Below the pieces are notes generated by a model that did no database searches, was not told the DNA's origin, and saw only the letters and a list, made by a program, of their open reading frames with translations. This document shows positions 11,277 to 19,377 of a stretch of DNA of 21,425 nt, one piece after another. The stretch lies in NCBI GenBank assembly GCA_001179505.1, contig CDMY01000603.1:241744-263168 (forward strand), read 5' to 3'. Position numbers and translations under genes: made by a program. Origin of the DNA: Vitrella brassicaformis (taxonomy: Eukaryota > Sar > Vitrellaceae). The first letter of the stretch is position 1; the number at the start of each line of letters is the position of its first letter.

Positions 11277-11650
11277 CGTGCACACGTTTCCCCTCCTCAG
11301 TTGCGAGCTATTTCGCGACGACGAGAAAAAGCTCGCACGAAGAGACGAGAACCACGACAAAGAGAAAAAAACTGGTGTCCTTCTTTTCCTGCTTACACCG
11401 TCACCTGCTATATTTTCTGTAGGTGCACTACCCTATGTACGCTCGCCCCTCGTCCAGCACCTATCCTGTGTCGGCGCTCTCTCTCCGAGGATTGTATCAA
11501 GTAGGTGCGCCCTGACCGCCGTGTGCGCATATTCGTGTACTCTCCAAAATCGCAGCGAATGAATGCGGGCCAATGCAGCACCCAGGGAGCAGACACCCAC
11601 GCACACCCACGCACATCAACACAATTGACCACACCTTGTCTCTTGTCCAG
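11277..11650. promoter_or_regulatory. Divergent promoter/5' UTR region of RPS18 and the neighbouring gene
   Basis: This 374-bp stretch separates the RPS18 start from the first supported exon of the next plus-strand gene. On the RPS18 sense strand it holds pyrimidine tracts around 11320-11370 (for example GCTTTTTCTCGTCGTCG), typical of ribosomal-protein gene leaders, though a true TOP start cannot be shown. ATGs at 11559, 11563 and 11572 on the plus strand may begin the neighbouring gene, but none joins its first exon by a strong donor. Confidence 0.45.
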
Positions 11651-12205
11651 GTATCGAGAGGGCGATTGACAAGGTAGGCACATGCACACAGCCAACCATC
11701 AGGAAGACAGACAGCATCAACATTCCCTCTGCATATATTGCTTTTGCCTCTGCAAGCAATCTTCCATACCCGAACATGCCCTCAGGATCAGCGAAGCAAT
11801 CCAGAGGGACTGCACCAAAGAGAAACTCGACAACAAGCTGATGTACGTGTACACCTGTTCGGCAATATTTCCTGCCTGCTCTGCAGGAAGTCGAAGACTT
11901 CACGAAGCTGGACACTGAAAAGCTGTGCAAAGTCCTCAAGCCGAAGCTGACAAAAGCCTGCTGCGGTAAATCACGGCACTGCTTTATGCACATGCATACA
12001 CTCACACTTCGACCGTTCATGCAGCGATCCTAGTGCCGTTGGTTCCAATCCAGAAGTACGAAGGCTTCGTCCTTTGTCTTTTCTCAAGCGCCTGAATATC
12101 AGCGAGTAGGATGCATGGTGTGTGAATTCTCGTGTATCTGATGCGTGTGGTTGTCAGATCCGCGAGGCCAAAGCGAGAATGCTCGGCCACTTTCTCTCCT
12201 TGGTG

Positions 12206-12260
<55 letters not shown>

Positions 12261-12559
12261 GTGTTGTGCTCAGGTCTACGTTGAGATGGATGAGGAGCTC
12301 CGCCAGATTGACGACGACTTCGACAAGGTGGAGCACTCATATGATATGCACTCAGGACATACCTGTCTTTATCTGTCTTTGTCTGTCTTTGTCACCTTCT
12401 CGCCCCCCACCCCACGGTGCCCACCCCACACTCCATCCGCTGCAGGTGGATCGCCACTGTGGGAGGCCCGTCCAGCCGACCCCTCCTACTGCGGCACCCG
12501 TTACGGCACCACCGGCCCACCTCAGCGAAGAGACGCCGCTCACTGGAACGCTGAGGTGA
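11651..12559 (+). CDS. Small unrecognised helical protein (5' end unresolved)
   Basis: Exons chain in one frame: 11651-11673, 11757-11846, 11887-11965, 12025-12068, 12158-12202, 12274-12327, 12446-12559, giving about 149 residues plus an unknown start. I do not recognise the family. The product is rich in Glu/Lys/Asp helices (for example ISEAIQRDCTKEKLDNKL, EVEDFTKLDTEKLCKVLK and EMDEELRQIDDDFDK) with a short hydrophobic stretch (AILVPLVPIQKY), followed by a Pro/Ala/Thr-rich tail. The first exon needs a preceding exon ending in phase 1. The ATG at 11572 would serve only through a weak GC donor, so the start is left open. The exon 12158-12202 is the least certain. It shares its upstream region with RPS18. 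Confidence 0.6.
12211..12260 (+). repeat. (TCTG)n tract in intron
   Basis: An imperfect TCTG/TTTG tetranucleotide run of about 50 bp sits just before the acceptor at 12273, inside an intron of the small helical-protein gene. Confidence 0.9.
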
Positions 12560-12662
12560 GCAACCAGCCACGAGGCACGCCTGAGGTGTGGGTGGCTCTA
12601 CCACTTGTAGTGTTAGTTCCTTTCGACGTTTGTTTCATTTCAACGAGAGCTCAACTCTAGCC

Positions 12663-14657
12663 ATGGCCACATTGAGTGGACAGGCGAGCGGCAGCAACGG
12701 CAATGCGAGTGCAGCAGGAGCACCCACCACCACCACCGAAGGTGCGCGAACGCCCGATGCACAAGAGAAAGAGTCGGGGTGGCAGGCAGTGAGAAGGAGG
12801 CAGTTGCATTTGCACGGAAGAGAGAGCAAAGGACACCACAGCAGCCTTGCGAGTCGGCTGCAAAGATGGATGGTTCTCTCCATCGGTAACTTCTGTCTAT
12901 GCGTATCTATCGGTCTGCTGTGCTGTCTGTCTGTGTCTGTGCAGGCCAGTCAGCGGCTGCGGCTGCGGCACCCGCACCCAGCAGCAACGGGCACGACGTC
13001 AAGACTTTGGCTCACACTGCTTCAGCGGGCCAAGCGGGACCGGAAGTACTCCCTCGCGACAGCCGTCCTCAAGACGGGCGACCCTCCCCTGCAGACGGCC
13101 GTTTTCCACGAGCTCGTCAACTACGTGCGCGACCCTCGGACGGCTCTACGGCCCGAGGTCACCGTTGAGATGACCTTTGCACTGAGGTGCCTCCAACTCG
13201 ACTACGAGCGCTTCAGGCCCACCTTTGAGGCAACCGGTGAGAACCCTCTCGCTCAGCCGGTCAAGGCAGCGATCGCAGCGGTCTGGAAGGACGGGGAGTG
13301 ACGGGGAGGGTGAGGGTGGGGGAGGAGGCTGACGTGGACGTGGATCTGGACGAGTTGACCGATACGGCCTTGAACCAGATGGTACGCACCGCACGGACAC
13401 AAGCGAAATGACTGACACATTACATACATTGGCAGGCTTGCCTGGACGTTGTGTTGTGTGTTTTCCCTCATCTAATCTGTGTGGCATCCATCCATCCATC
13501 AGGCGCGTGTGTTGGCCACGCTGACGGACCCTTCAGCGGACATGGCCCTTGTTCGTCGGGTTTTGCACGAGATGATGTGGCGTGGTGTGGACCCCGATTC
13601 ACACGCTGTCCAGGCCATCGGGCAGCTGTGCGTGGCGAGTGAAGATCGCAGCACCACTGAGATACTGGCCCGTCACATCGCCTACTGCCAGAAGCTCAAC
13701 ACCATATCGCTGACGGCCATGAACGCTCTCCCGACGGCCATCGCGGTAGAGCTGCTCGTCGAAGAGGTCAACAAGCTCCATAAGGAGATCCGCTACCACA
13801 TGGGGGTGTCTCGTGAGATCACACACAGAAAGAAGGCGCTGAATCGCGGTAAGTGGGGGAGCGCAAGTGAATCGCTGGAACGTATAGCTCTGTGTCTCCA
13901 TCCCTTCAGGCATTGCTGCCTCCATTTTATATTCGTCGGGCTGTTTATATCCATCTCTTTGCGCGTCAAAGCTGCCCAACACGACGAAAGACGTGGGAGA
14001 CACAGACAGGATCGGCTGTTTACCAGGCGGGAGATTGCTGACGTGGACCTAAAGCAGCTGCGCAATTCATCAATAAATGAGCTGGTACATGCATGTGCGA
14101 GAGACACGATGAACGGATTAGCGAGGTTATCACATGTTAGTGTGTCTCTCTGTCTGTATGCCTGTGCGCCATCCATCAGGCGCGAGTGTTGGCCACGCTG
14201 AAGGACCCCTCTCAGCGGACTATTTGCCCCGACACTGACAGTGAGAAGAGCGACGTCAGTGGTGGGCAGGAGGAGGGCGAAGATGAGATCGAGGAGGGCG
14301 AGATAGCTGATGACGGCGAGGGGGAGGGTGGGGACGAGGGGCCCGAGGGCGATGGTGGTGCCGAGGACGGTCGAGGCAATCCAGGTGTGGGCATGGTGCC
14401 TGATGAAGGCGGTGTCTCTACTGAGATGGTCTATCAGAACCACCCTGGTAAGTGGGCCGTCAAGAACAAGGAATATATGTGCACAGATGGTTGGGGATTG
14501 GCTCTTGCTTGATGCCTCTTTGGCTGTGGATGTGTGTGTGTGTGTAGATTGGTTGGACGACTTTGCCGAGATAGCCTTGCACGTGGACGGCGTGTCGAGT
14601 GGTCGCGGCCGCATCATGCTGCCCAGAGACCTGCAGGGGCCGGCCACAGTGCAGTGA
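12663..14657 (+). CDS. Unrecognised ~468-aa protein with duplicated exon pair and acidic C-terminal region
   Basis: Exons: 12663-12885, 12945-12997, 13026-13236, 13299-13381, 13503-13848, 13972-14084, 14180-14447, 14548-14657; the frame holds to a TGA at 14655. I do not recognise the family. The N-terminus is Ser/Thr/Ala-rich low complexity. The middle is helical and repeat-like, including an AVFHELVNYVRDPRTAL segment and a VLHEMMWRGVDPD segment faintly like helical-hairpin repeats. Two exon pairs repeat: ADVDVDLDEL then ARVLATLTDPS, and ADVDLKQL then ARVLATLKDPS. Next comes a strongly acidic Glu/Asp/Gly stretch (14256-14355) and a short terminal exon. The exon 2/3 junction needs a 28-nt intron, and the exon 3/4 junction a 62-nt one, to keep frame; either could instead mark a sequence error or a frameshift. 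Downstream lie duplicated kinase-like blocks that may once have belonged to the same family. Confidence 0.6.
13900..13971 (+). repeat. Intron-end repeat, copy 1
   Basis: A roughly 70-bp AT-richer unit centred on CATTGCTGCCTCCATTTTAT, followed by ATTCGTC and a CTGTTTATATCC motif. It ends in the AG used as the acceptor for the exon at 13972. Related copies lie at 16281-16358 and 17440-17510. Confidence 0.8.
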
Positions 14658-15680
14658 CGGACCTGCCACCGTATCAAGGTCAGCCAGCGAGGGAAGGACA
14701 CACAACCGGACAAGACATCTGAGTGTCGTGTGCATGTGTGTTGTGTGGTGCAGGCGAGTTGCGGTCAGAAATATTCTACTGGGGGGAATTCGGAATGCAG
14801 CTCTCACTGGTCGGCCAAGCCACCACACCACATCACCGACACACACAGACGCTGTATGTGTGTGTGTATGTGCGGGAGAGAGCCGTCGAAGAGTCGCATA
14901 TTGGCGCCTACCTGCTGTTTTCGGGCAACCTGGGCAAGCTGGTCGCCCCATCAGTGCACTCTTGCTTCTTGCTGGAGCTCAGCGTCATGGCCAATGACGC
15001 CCCAGGCAACACACGCATACTCCAGGTGCGCCAGTCACTGAGTCAGTGAGGGGCATATGTGCGAGCAGCCGACCGGTCATTCGTTGGCTGCCGTTGCTGT
15101 GTGTGCAGACGTGCGACCTGCAAGATACGGACATCAAGAAGAGCGTGCGAATGAGAAACCACGGAAGGAGCCACACACACACGTCTGTTTGTCTGTCTGT
15201 TTGTCTGTCTGTTTGTCTGTCTGTCAATGATCAGGGGGAGCGGCAAGGGCTGGGGCCGCCTCCTGACGACCGACTACGTGACGAGTGCGATGCAGGAGGC
15301 CAACTCGAGAATCTGCCTCTCCGAACCATATACGCCCTCGTGACATACTCACAGCCACACCACATCGATGTCTCTGTCGTTGTCTGCTGCACATCAGTCC
15401 CCAGCTTGAGCCAGCGGGAGCTGATCACCCCGGTGCGAAGGTCGACCCCAGCAGCACTCGCTTGGATGCCTGAACCAGACCCCACCCACATACCCACCAG
15501 TACCAGGTGAGGGAGATCAAATCAGCACACATACACCCGCCCATTCGCATATGGGGGTGTGCGTCTGTGTGATGGATGTATCAGCACTGGCAGCACTTCT
15601 GCCGCCGCCGCAGCATCCCCCTCACTCACAGACCCCATGCACACCAACGGCGCATCGAGTAGTGGTGCAGCAGCAGACGG
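14610..15680 (+). repeat. Segmental duplication block A
   Basis: The left part (14610-14850) matches 17674-17879, and the right part (about 14848-15680) matches about 16699-17365. Similarity extends through introns and low-complexity tracts, so the copies are DNA-level duplicates, not just protein relatives. Confidence 0.85.
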
Positions 15681-15762
15681 GGGAGGGTGGCGGTTGGGCG
15701 GCAGTGTGGTGGGCGGAGTGCGGTTCGAGACCATTGAGGAGGGTGATGAGGAGGATGCCTAG
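14664..15762 (+). pseudogene. Kinase-like family block A, damaged
   Basis: Recognisable exons: about 14664-14678, 14754-14809 (FYWGEFGMQLSL), 14879-15025 (AVEESHIGAYLLFSGNLG then FLLEL), 15109-15144 (TCDLQDTDIKKS), 15235-15327, 15398-15506 (PSLSQRELITPVRRS), 15585-15762 ending in TAG. The 14879 exon loosely resembles the kinase helix C to strand 5 region. Compared with block B, the acceptor before 14879 reads CGG instead of CAG, so splicing would shift one codon. A deletion of about 18 bp next to 15327 removes the splice donor that B keeps, leaving an in-frame stop. The ending exons are otherwise open. I call it a decaying copy; the alternative is a working gene with altered splicing. No kinase catalytic loop is present in this block. 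Confidence 0.5.
15183..15224 (+). repeat. (TCTG)n tract
   Basis: A TCTG/TTTG run before the acceptor at 15234 in block A; block B has the matching run at about 16879-16900. Confidence 0.9.
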
Positions 15763-15976
15763 ACGCCATCCATGTGCGGTGTGGTGCGTGTGTTGAGACT
15801 GGTTGGCTGTGGTTTGAGACTGGTTGGCTGTGGTTAGGTGTTGGTGGCAATGGGTGGTATGGTCGTTGTTCACAGAGAGATAGATAGGCGATCGGCAAGC
15901 GAGAGGTAGGCGCCAATCGAGATACGGCTAGTTGTGTCCTTTCCTTTCCTGTTTTGCGTCTCCGTGCCTCTCTGTC
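15763..15976. other. Short gap between blocks A and B
   Basis: After the block A stop there is an imperfect direct repeat of GACTGGTTGGCTGTGGTT (15797-15835) and no gene. A possible acceptor (TCTGTCTAG) precedes the next open exon. Confidence 0.5.
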
Positions 15977-16280
15977 TAGGTATCCAACAGGCACAGAGAC
16001 GCATGACAAGCTGCACAAGTAGGTGGAGCGCGGCAAACAGAAGGAGAAGGCCAAGAGACAGTGACTGCCGTCGGAGCACAACGCCCTCAAGGTCATCAGA
16101 TACATCAAAAGCGGCAGCGGGCCCCAGCGCGAGTGACCAGCTGCTGATGAGCAAGGCCATGGTCGCCATTAACACGCAGCTGCCCCGTAAGGACAGAAAG
16201 ACCAAATTCAGCGAGACACTGGACCATTTGGTGCGTGAGGATATTGCTGCAAGTGGGCGCCCCAGCTTTGGCCTGAATTT

Positions 16281-16358
16281 TGTGTATCTCTCTTCAGCCA
16301 TTGCTGCCTCCATTTTATATTCGTCAAGCTGCTTATATCCATCGCTTTGTGCGCCGAG
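16281..16358 (+). repeat. Intron-end repeat, copy 2
   Basis: Copy with the longer upstream part TGTGTATCTCTCTTCAGCCA, ending in GCGCCGAG, again a possible acceptor. A TATA-like TTATAAAAC lies 50 bp downstream, at about 16411-16419. Confidence 0.8.
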
Positions 16359-16698
16359 TTCCACATCGGAAGGAGAAGCGTCCCTGAAGGGCTGTTGTAT
16401 GGGCGCCCCGGCTTATAAAACACCTACACGATCACAAAGTGGGGAAGGCGGAAATAGAGAGAGGCAGAGACTGCAGGGAGAGACAGGGAGGCGGCCTTGG
16501 AACAAAGCATGTTTACCTGTTGGTTGTCTTCGTGCAGGTGGTCCACCGTGACATGAAGGGAGACAATTTGATGTTCGCAGCGGATGGCACTCTCAAGCTT
16601 TTTGATTTCGACTTCTGTTTTTTCATGGATGTCGAGGGCCACCCACATCGCAGACAAGACATTCTTCCGGGAACAAGAAGATATGCAATGGTGCACGT

Positions 16699-17365
16699 AG
16701 ACGCTGTATATGTGTGTGTGTGCAGGAGAAATCCATCGACGAGGCGCATCTTGGCGCTTACCCGATGTTTTCGGAGACCACGGGCTGCCGTTGCTGTGTG
16801 TGCAGACATGCGACATGGGGGAGGTGGACATCAAAAAGTGCGTGCGAAAGAAACCACGGAAGGAGCCACACACACACGTCTGTCTGTCTGTCTGTCTGTC
16901 AATGATCAGTGGGATCGCCTCCTGACGACCGACCGTGTGACGAGTGCGATGCAGGAGGCCAACTCGAGAATCTGCGTAACCACAATGATCTACGCCCTCG
17001 GAGGTACGTACGTACGTATGACATACTCACAGCCACACCACATTGGTGTCTCTGTCGTTGTCTGCTGCACATTAGTCCCCAGCTTGAGCCAGCGGGAGCT
17101 GATGACCCCGGTGCGAAGGTCGACCCCAGCAGCACTCGCATGGATGCCTCAACCAGACACCAACCACATACCCACCAGTACCAGGTGAGGGAGACGAACA
17201 CACACACACACACACACGCAGACATGCACCCACCAATCCACGTGCGTGTGTGATGTGTGTGATGCATCAGCAGCAGCTCTGCGGCCGCCGCCGCAACATC
17301 CGCCTCATCCCCAGACACCTTGTACACAAACGGCACATTGAGCAGTGGCCCAGCACCAGATGAGG
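16699..17365 (+). repeat. Segmental duplication block B (right half)
   Basis: DNA-level match to about 14848-15680, including introns, the CACACA and TCTG tracts and splice sites. Homology begins at AGACGCTGTAT, the exact place where the other partial copy (17674-17879) ends. Confidence 0.85.
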
Positions 17366-17439
17366 GCACTGGACATACACGATCTTTCCCGCACTCCATT
17401 CTTCCCGCCCAGGGCCAGCTACAGATCGCCCATCTGTCT

Positions 17440-17510
17440 GTGTATCTCTCTTCAGCCATTGCTGCAGCGCTGCCTCCATTTTATATTCGTCAAGCTGCTT
17501 ATCTCGCGAG
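17440..17510 (+). repeat. Intron-end repeat, copy 3
   Basis: Third copy, with an 8-bp GCAGCGCT-type expansion after CATTGCT and ending in CTCGCGAG. Here it reads in frame with the end of block B (LPPFYIRQAAY), so it may be coding or intronic depending on splicing. Confidence 0.75.
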
Positions 17511-17537
17511 ACCCGGCACTCCCATTGCGCAAAAGGC

Positions 17538-17879
17538 ATGGAGAGATGGATGAGGGTGCAGTTGCAGTTGCAGCTTGACAAGAAGCACACCACGAATGCC
17601 GACTCAAAACACGTGGGTCAACGCGATTTGTCTGTATCTGAGTGTACAGTATATATGTGTTTCCCCAGGTATGCGCATGATGCTGCCTTCACGGACCTGA
17701 CACCATACAGAGGTGAGTCAGGGAGGGAGGAGGGAGGAAACTGAGTGTCGTGCGTATGTGTTTGTGTATTGTGTGGTGCAGGCGAGTTGCGCTCGGAGAC
17801 ATTCTACTGGGGCGAGTTCGGCATGCAACTCTCACTGGTCAGCCAAGCCACCACACGGCATCACCGACACACGCAGACA
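17538..17879 (+). pseudogene. Kinase-like family fragment C (left half)
   Basis: An open segment from 17538 runs through RYAHDAAFTDLTPYRG to a GTGAGT donor at 17712, then an exon at 17782-17837 (ELRSETFYWGEFGMQLSL). It matches block A 14610-14850 and stops abruptly inside the following intron, at CAGAC (about 17879), after which the sequence is unrelated and G-rich. No downstream exons follow, so this is a truncated copy. Compared with A it lacks a roughly 30-bp insertion near the start of the match. Confidence 0.55.
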
Positions 17880-19377
17880 AGGGTGGGGTGGGGGTGGGGT
17901 GCAAGGGGACCGTGATGTAAGCACTCAAGGTGCGTGTGGACGGACTGTCCATTGCAGCCATGTATACAAGCATATAGCTTCCCTCATGAGCTCCGACTGA
18001 CTGACTGCAAACGCTCAACGTCGCCAACTTGCACACGCACCAATGCAATGGAGCATCCGCGCGTGCATCCACTAGATAAAATGTCAGAACGCCCTCAAGA
18101 TCTTGAGTCTTGACTGCCTCGACAGACAGAGACACGCCAGAACCGTCCAACCAACCGACCACTTCGCAGGCAGGCATCGAGAGACAAAGGGAGCGAGCAG
18201 GCGAGCGACAACACACACGAGAAGTGGAAAGAAGAGAAGAGAAGAGAAGTTCAGCCAGCCACACACCCAGCCACCCAGTCAGAGCCGACATGCAGCGCAG
18301 CCACGCACTTACGCTTCCTTACGCACGCACTTACGCATCCCCGCCCCCACCCTGGCTCCCGAATGCACTCACCCACCCAGTCATCATCATCACCCAATAC
18401 AACAAAATACATATCGATATGTCAATTGGACAGCCTCACACGTCAGTCAACTGTTGAGGGTCCTAGCAGCTTGCTGCGCGCGACGGCGGCAGCATATCGC
18501 GTGCAAGGAAGGGACGAAAAACAGCAGGGGCGGGGAGGGGGCTGGTTGGTTATGCATGATGTTGCCCGCACGCAGGCAGGGATGCAGGGATACAGACACA
18601 CCAGCAAGGCGGGCGGGTGTGAATATAAAATCCAGCTGCAGGCAGGAACGAAAAACGATACTCTGTCTGTCTGTCTGTCTTTTCTTTTGTGAGTTCTCGT
18701 GCGCCGCCGTTGGCACACGGAGGGGAGGGGGGGAGGGAGGAGGAACACTACACACACAAGTTGGCCTGATGAGGACGTGCGCGCAGGCACAGACACAAAA
18801 GGGCCTCCCTCGGATAAAAGAGAGCCTCTCCCAGGCGCAGCAAGGGCCGGCCGCAAAGAGCGGTCAATCGGCCGTCAGAGGATAGAATGCTCTCTGCTCA
18901 CACACTCAGACACACACGTACGTGCGCACGCACCCACAAGGCCGCGCTAATTCGTGAGTGAGGGAGAGGGGTCTGCCCGCTCAGTTAGTTGTCCGTCCAC
19001 ACACAGCTACTACCAATCCACCCAGACGCGCACACACGACACACGGCACACAGCACCCCCAGTCTCCCTCTCTCTTGCACACACAAACAGCACCTCACAG
19101 GCAGCTAGCCATTCGGCTCATGGCACTCAGTCAGACAGCCAGACTTCCAACATTGGACACGAAAAAGACCGAATCAGTAACTGGATGGATGGATGGATGG
19201 ATGGTGGGCGGGAGGGAGGGAGGGAGGGAGGGAGGGGGGAAGGAAAAGACACACACGCAAAACCTCCCCGCCCGCCGGCCCTCCGCCGAAAAGTGAATTG
19301 ACTTACAAGACAGACTTACACTCGTACCGTACAAACGAACAAAGATCAATCACTCATATTCTATGCGCGTCGCTCAC
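17880..19377. other. 1.5-kb intergenic region rich in simple repeats
   Basis: No gene with family-like sequence or chaining exons was found. It holds GGGGT-rich DNA (17881-17900), a GAAGA run (about 18225-18249), a TCTG run (about 18661-18680), GGAT and GGGA arrays (19183-19240) and many CACA tracts. A 260-codon open frame at 18103-18885 has random-looking composition. The right part presumably includes the 3' UTR of the minus-strand gene ending at 19378. Confidence 0.6.
19183..19240. repeat. (GGAT)n followed by (GGGA)n array
   Basis: About five GGAT units are directly followed by about seven GGGA units, both purine-rich on the plus strand. Confidence 0.9.

Larger units (their letters stand above)
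15977..17553 (+). pseudogene. Protein-kinase-like block B, probably inactive
   Basis: An open, Arg/Ser-rich exon (15977-16229) is followed by a clear kinase catalytic exon at 16538-16690 with VVHRDMKGDN (catalytic loop HRDxKxxN intact), then LKLFDFDF, where the usual DFG is DFD, and PGTRRYAM in place of the GTxxYxAPE signature. Exons 16726 onward (EKSIDEAHLGAYPMFS), 16806-16841, 16910-17003, 17076-17184 and 17271-17553 (TGA) match block A. The exon at 16726 has lost the segment that in A carries FLLEL, the donor and the first part of the next intron, so it runs into the acceptor at 16805 without a donor. A recognisable kinase N-lobe with glycine loop and VAIK lysine was not found. The DFD change would disturb magnesium binding. 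Most likely a pseudogene or a pseudokinase remnant; an unannotated exon structure is the alternative. Confidence 0.55.

Noticed and set aside
15977-16135. Alternative frame reading YPTGTETHDKLHK and HNALKVIRYIKSG
   Set aside because: It looks protein-like, but in-frame TAG and TGA codons interrupt it three times; the overlapping Arg/Ser-rich frame is open. It may be a relic, but I cannot support it as coding.
16411-16419. TATAAAA as a core promoter for a gene starting after 16439
   Set aside because: No start codon with a supported exon follows at a suitable distance, and the site lies within block B between exons.
14658-17879. One large intact kinase gene across blocks A, B and C
   Set aside because: Blocks repeat the same exons, several splice sites are missing, and the catalytic exon lies upstream of exons that would precede it in a normal kinase.
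18103-18885. 260-codon open frame in the 1.5-kb intergenic region
   Set aside because: Composition follows simple repeats and CACA tracts, there is no recognisable motif, and no exon chain extends it.
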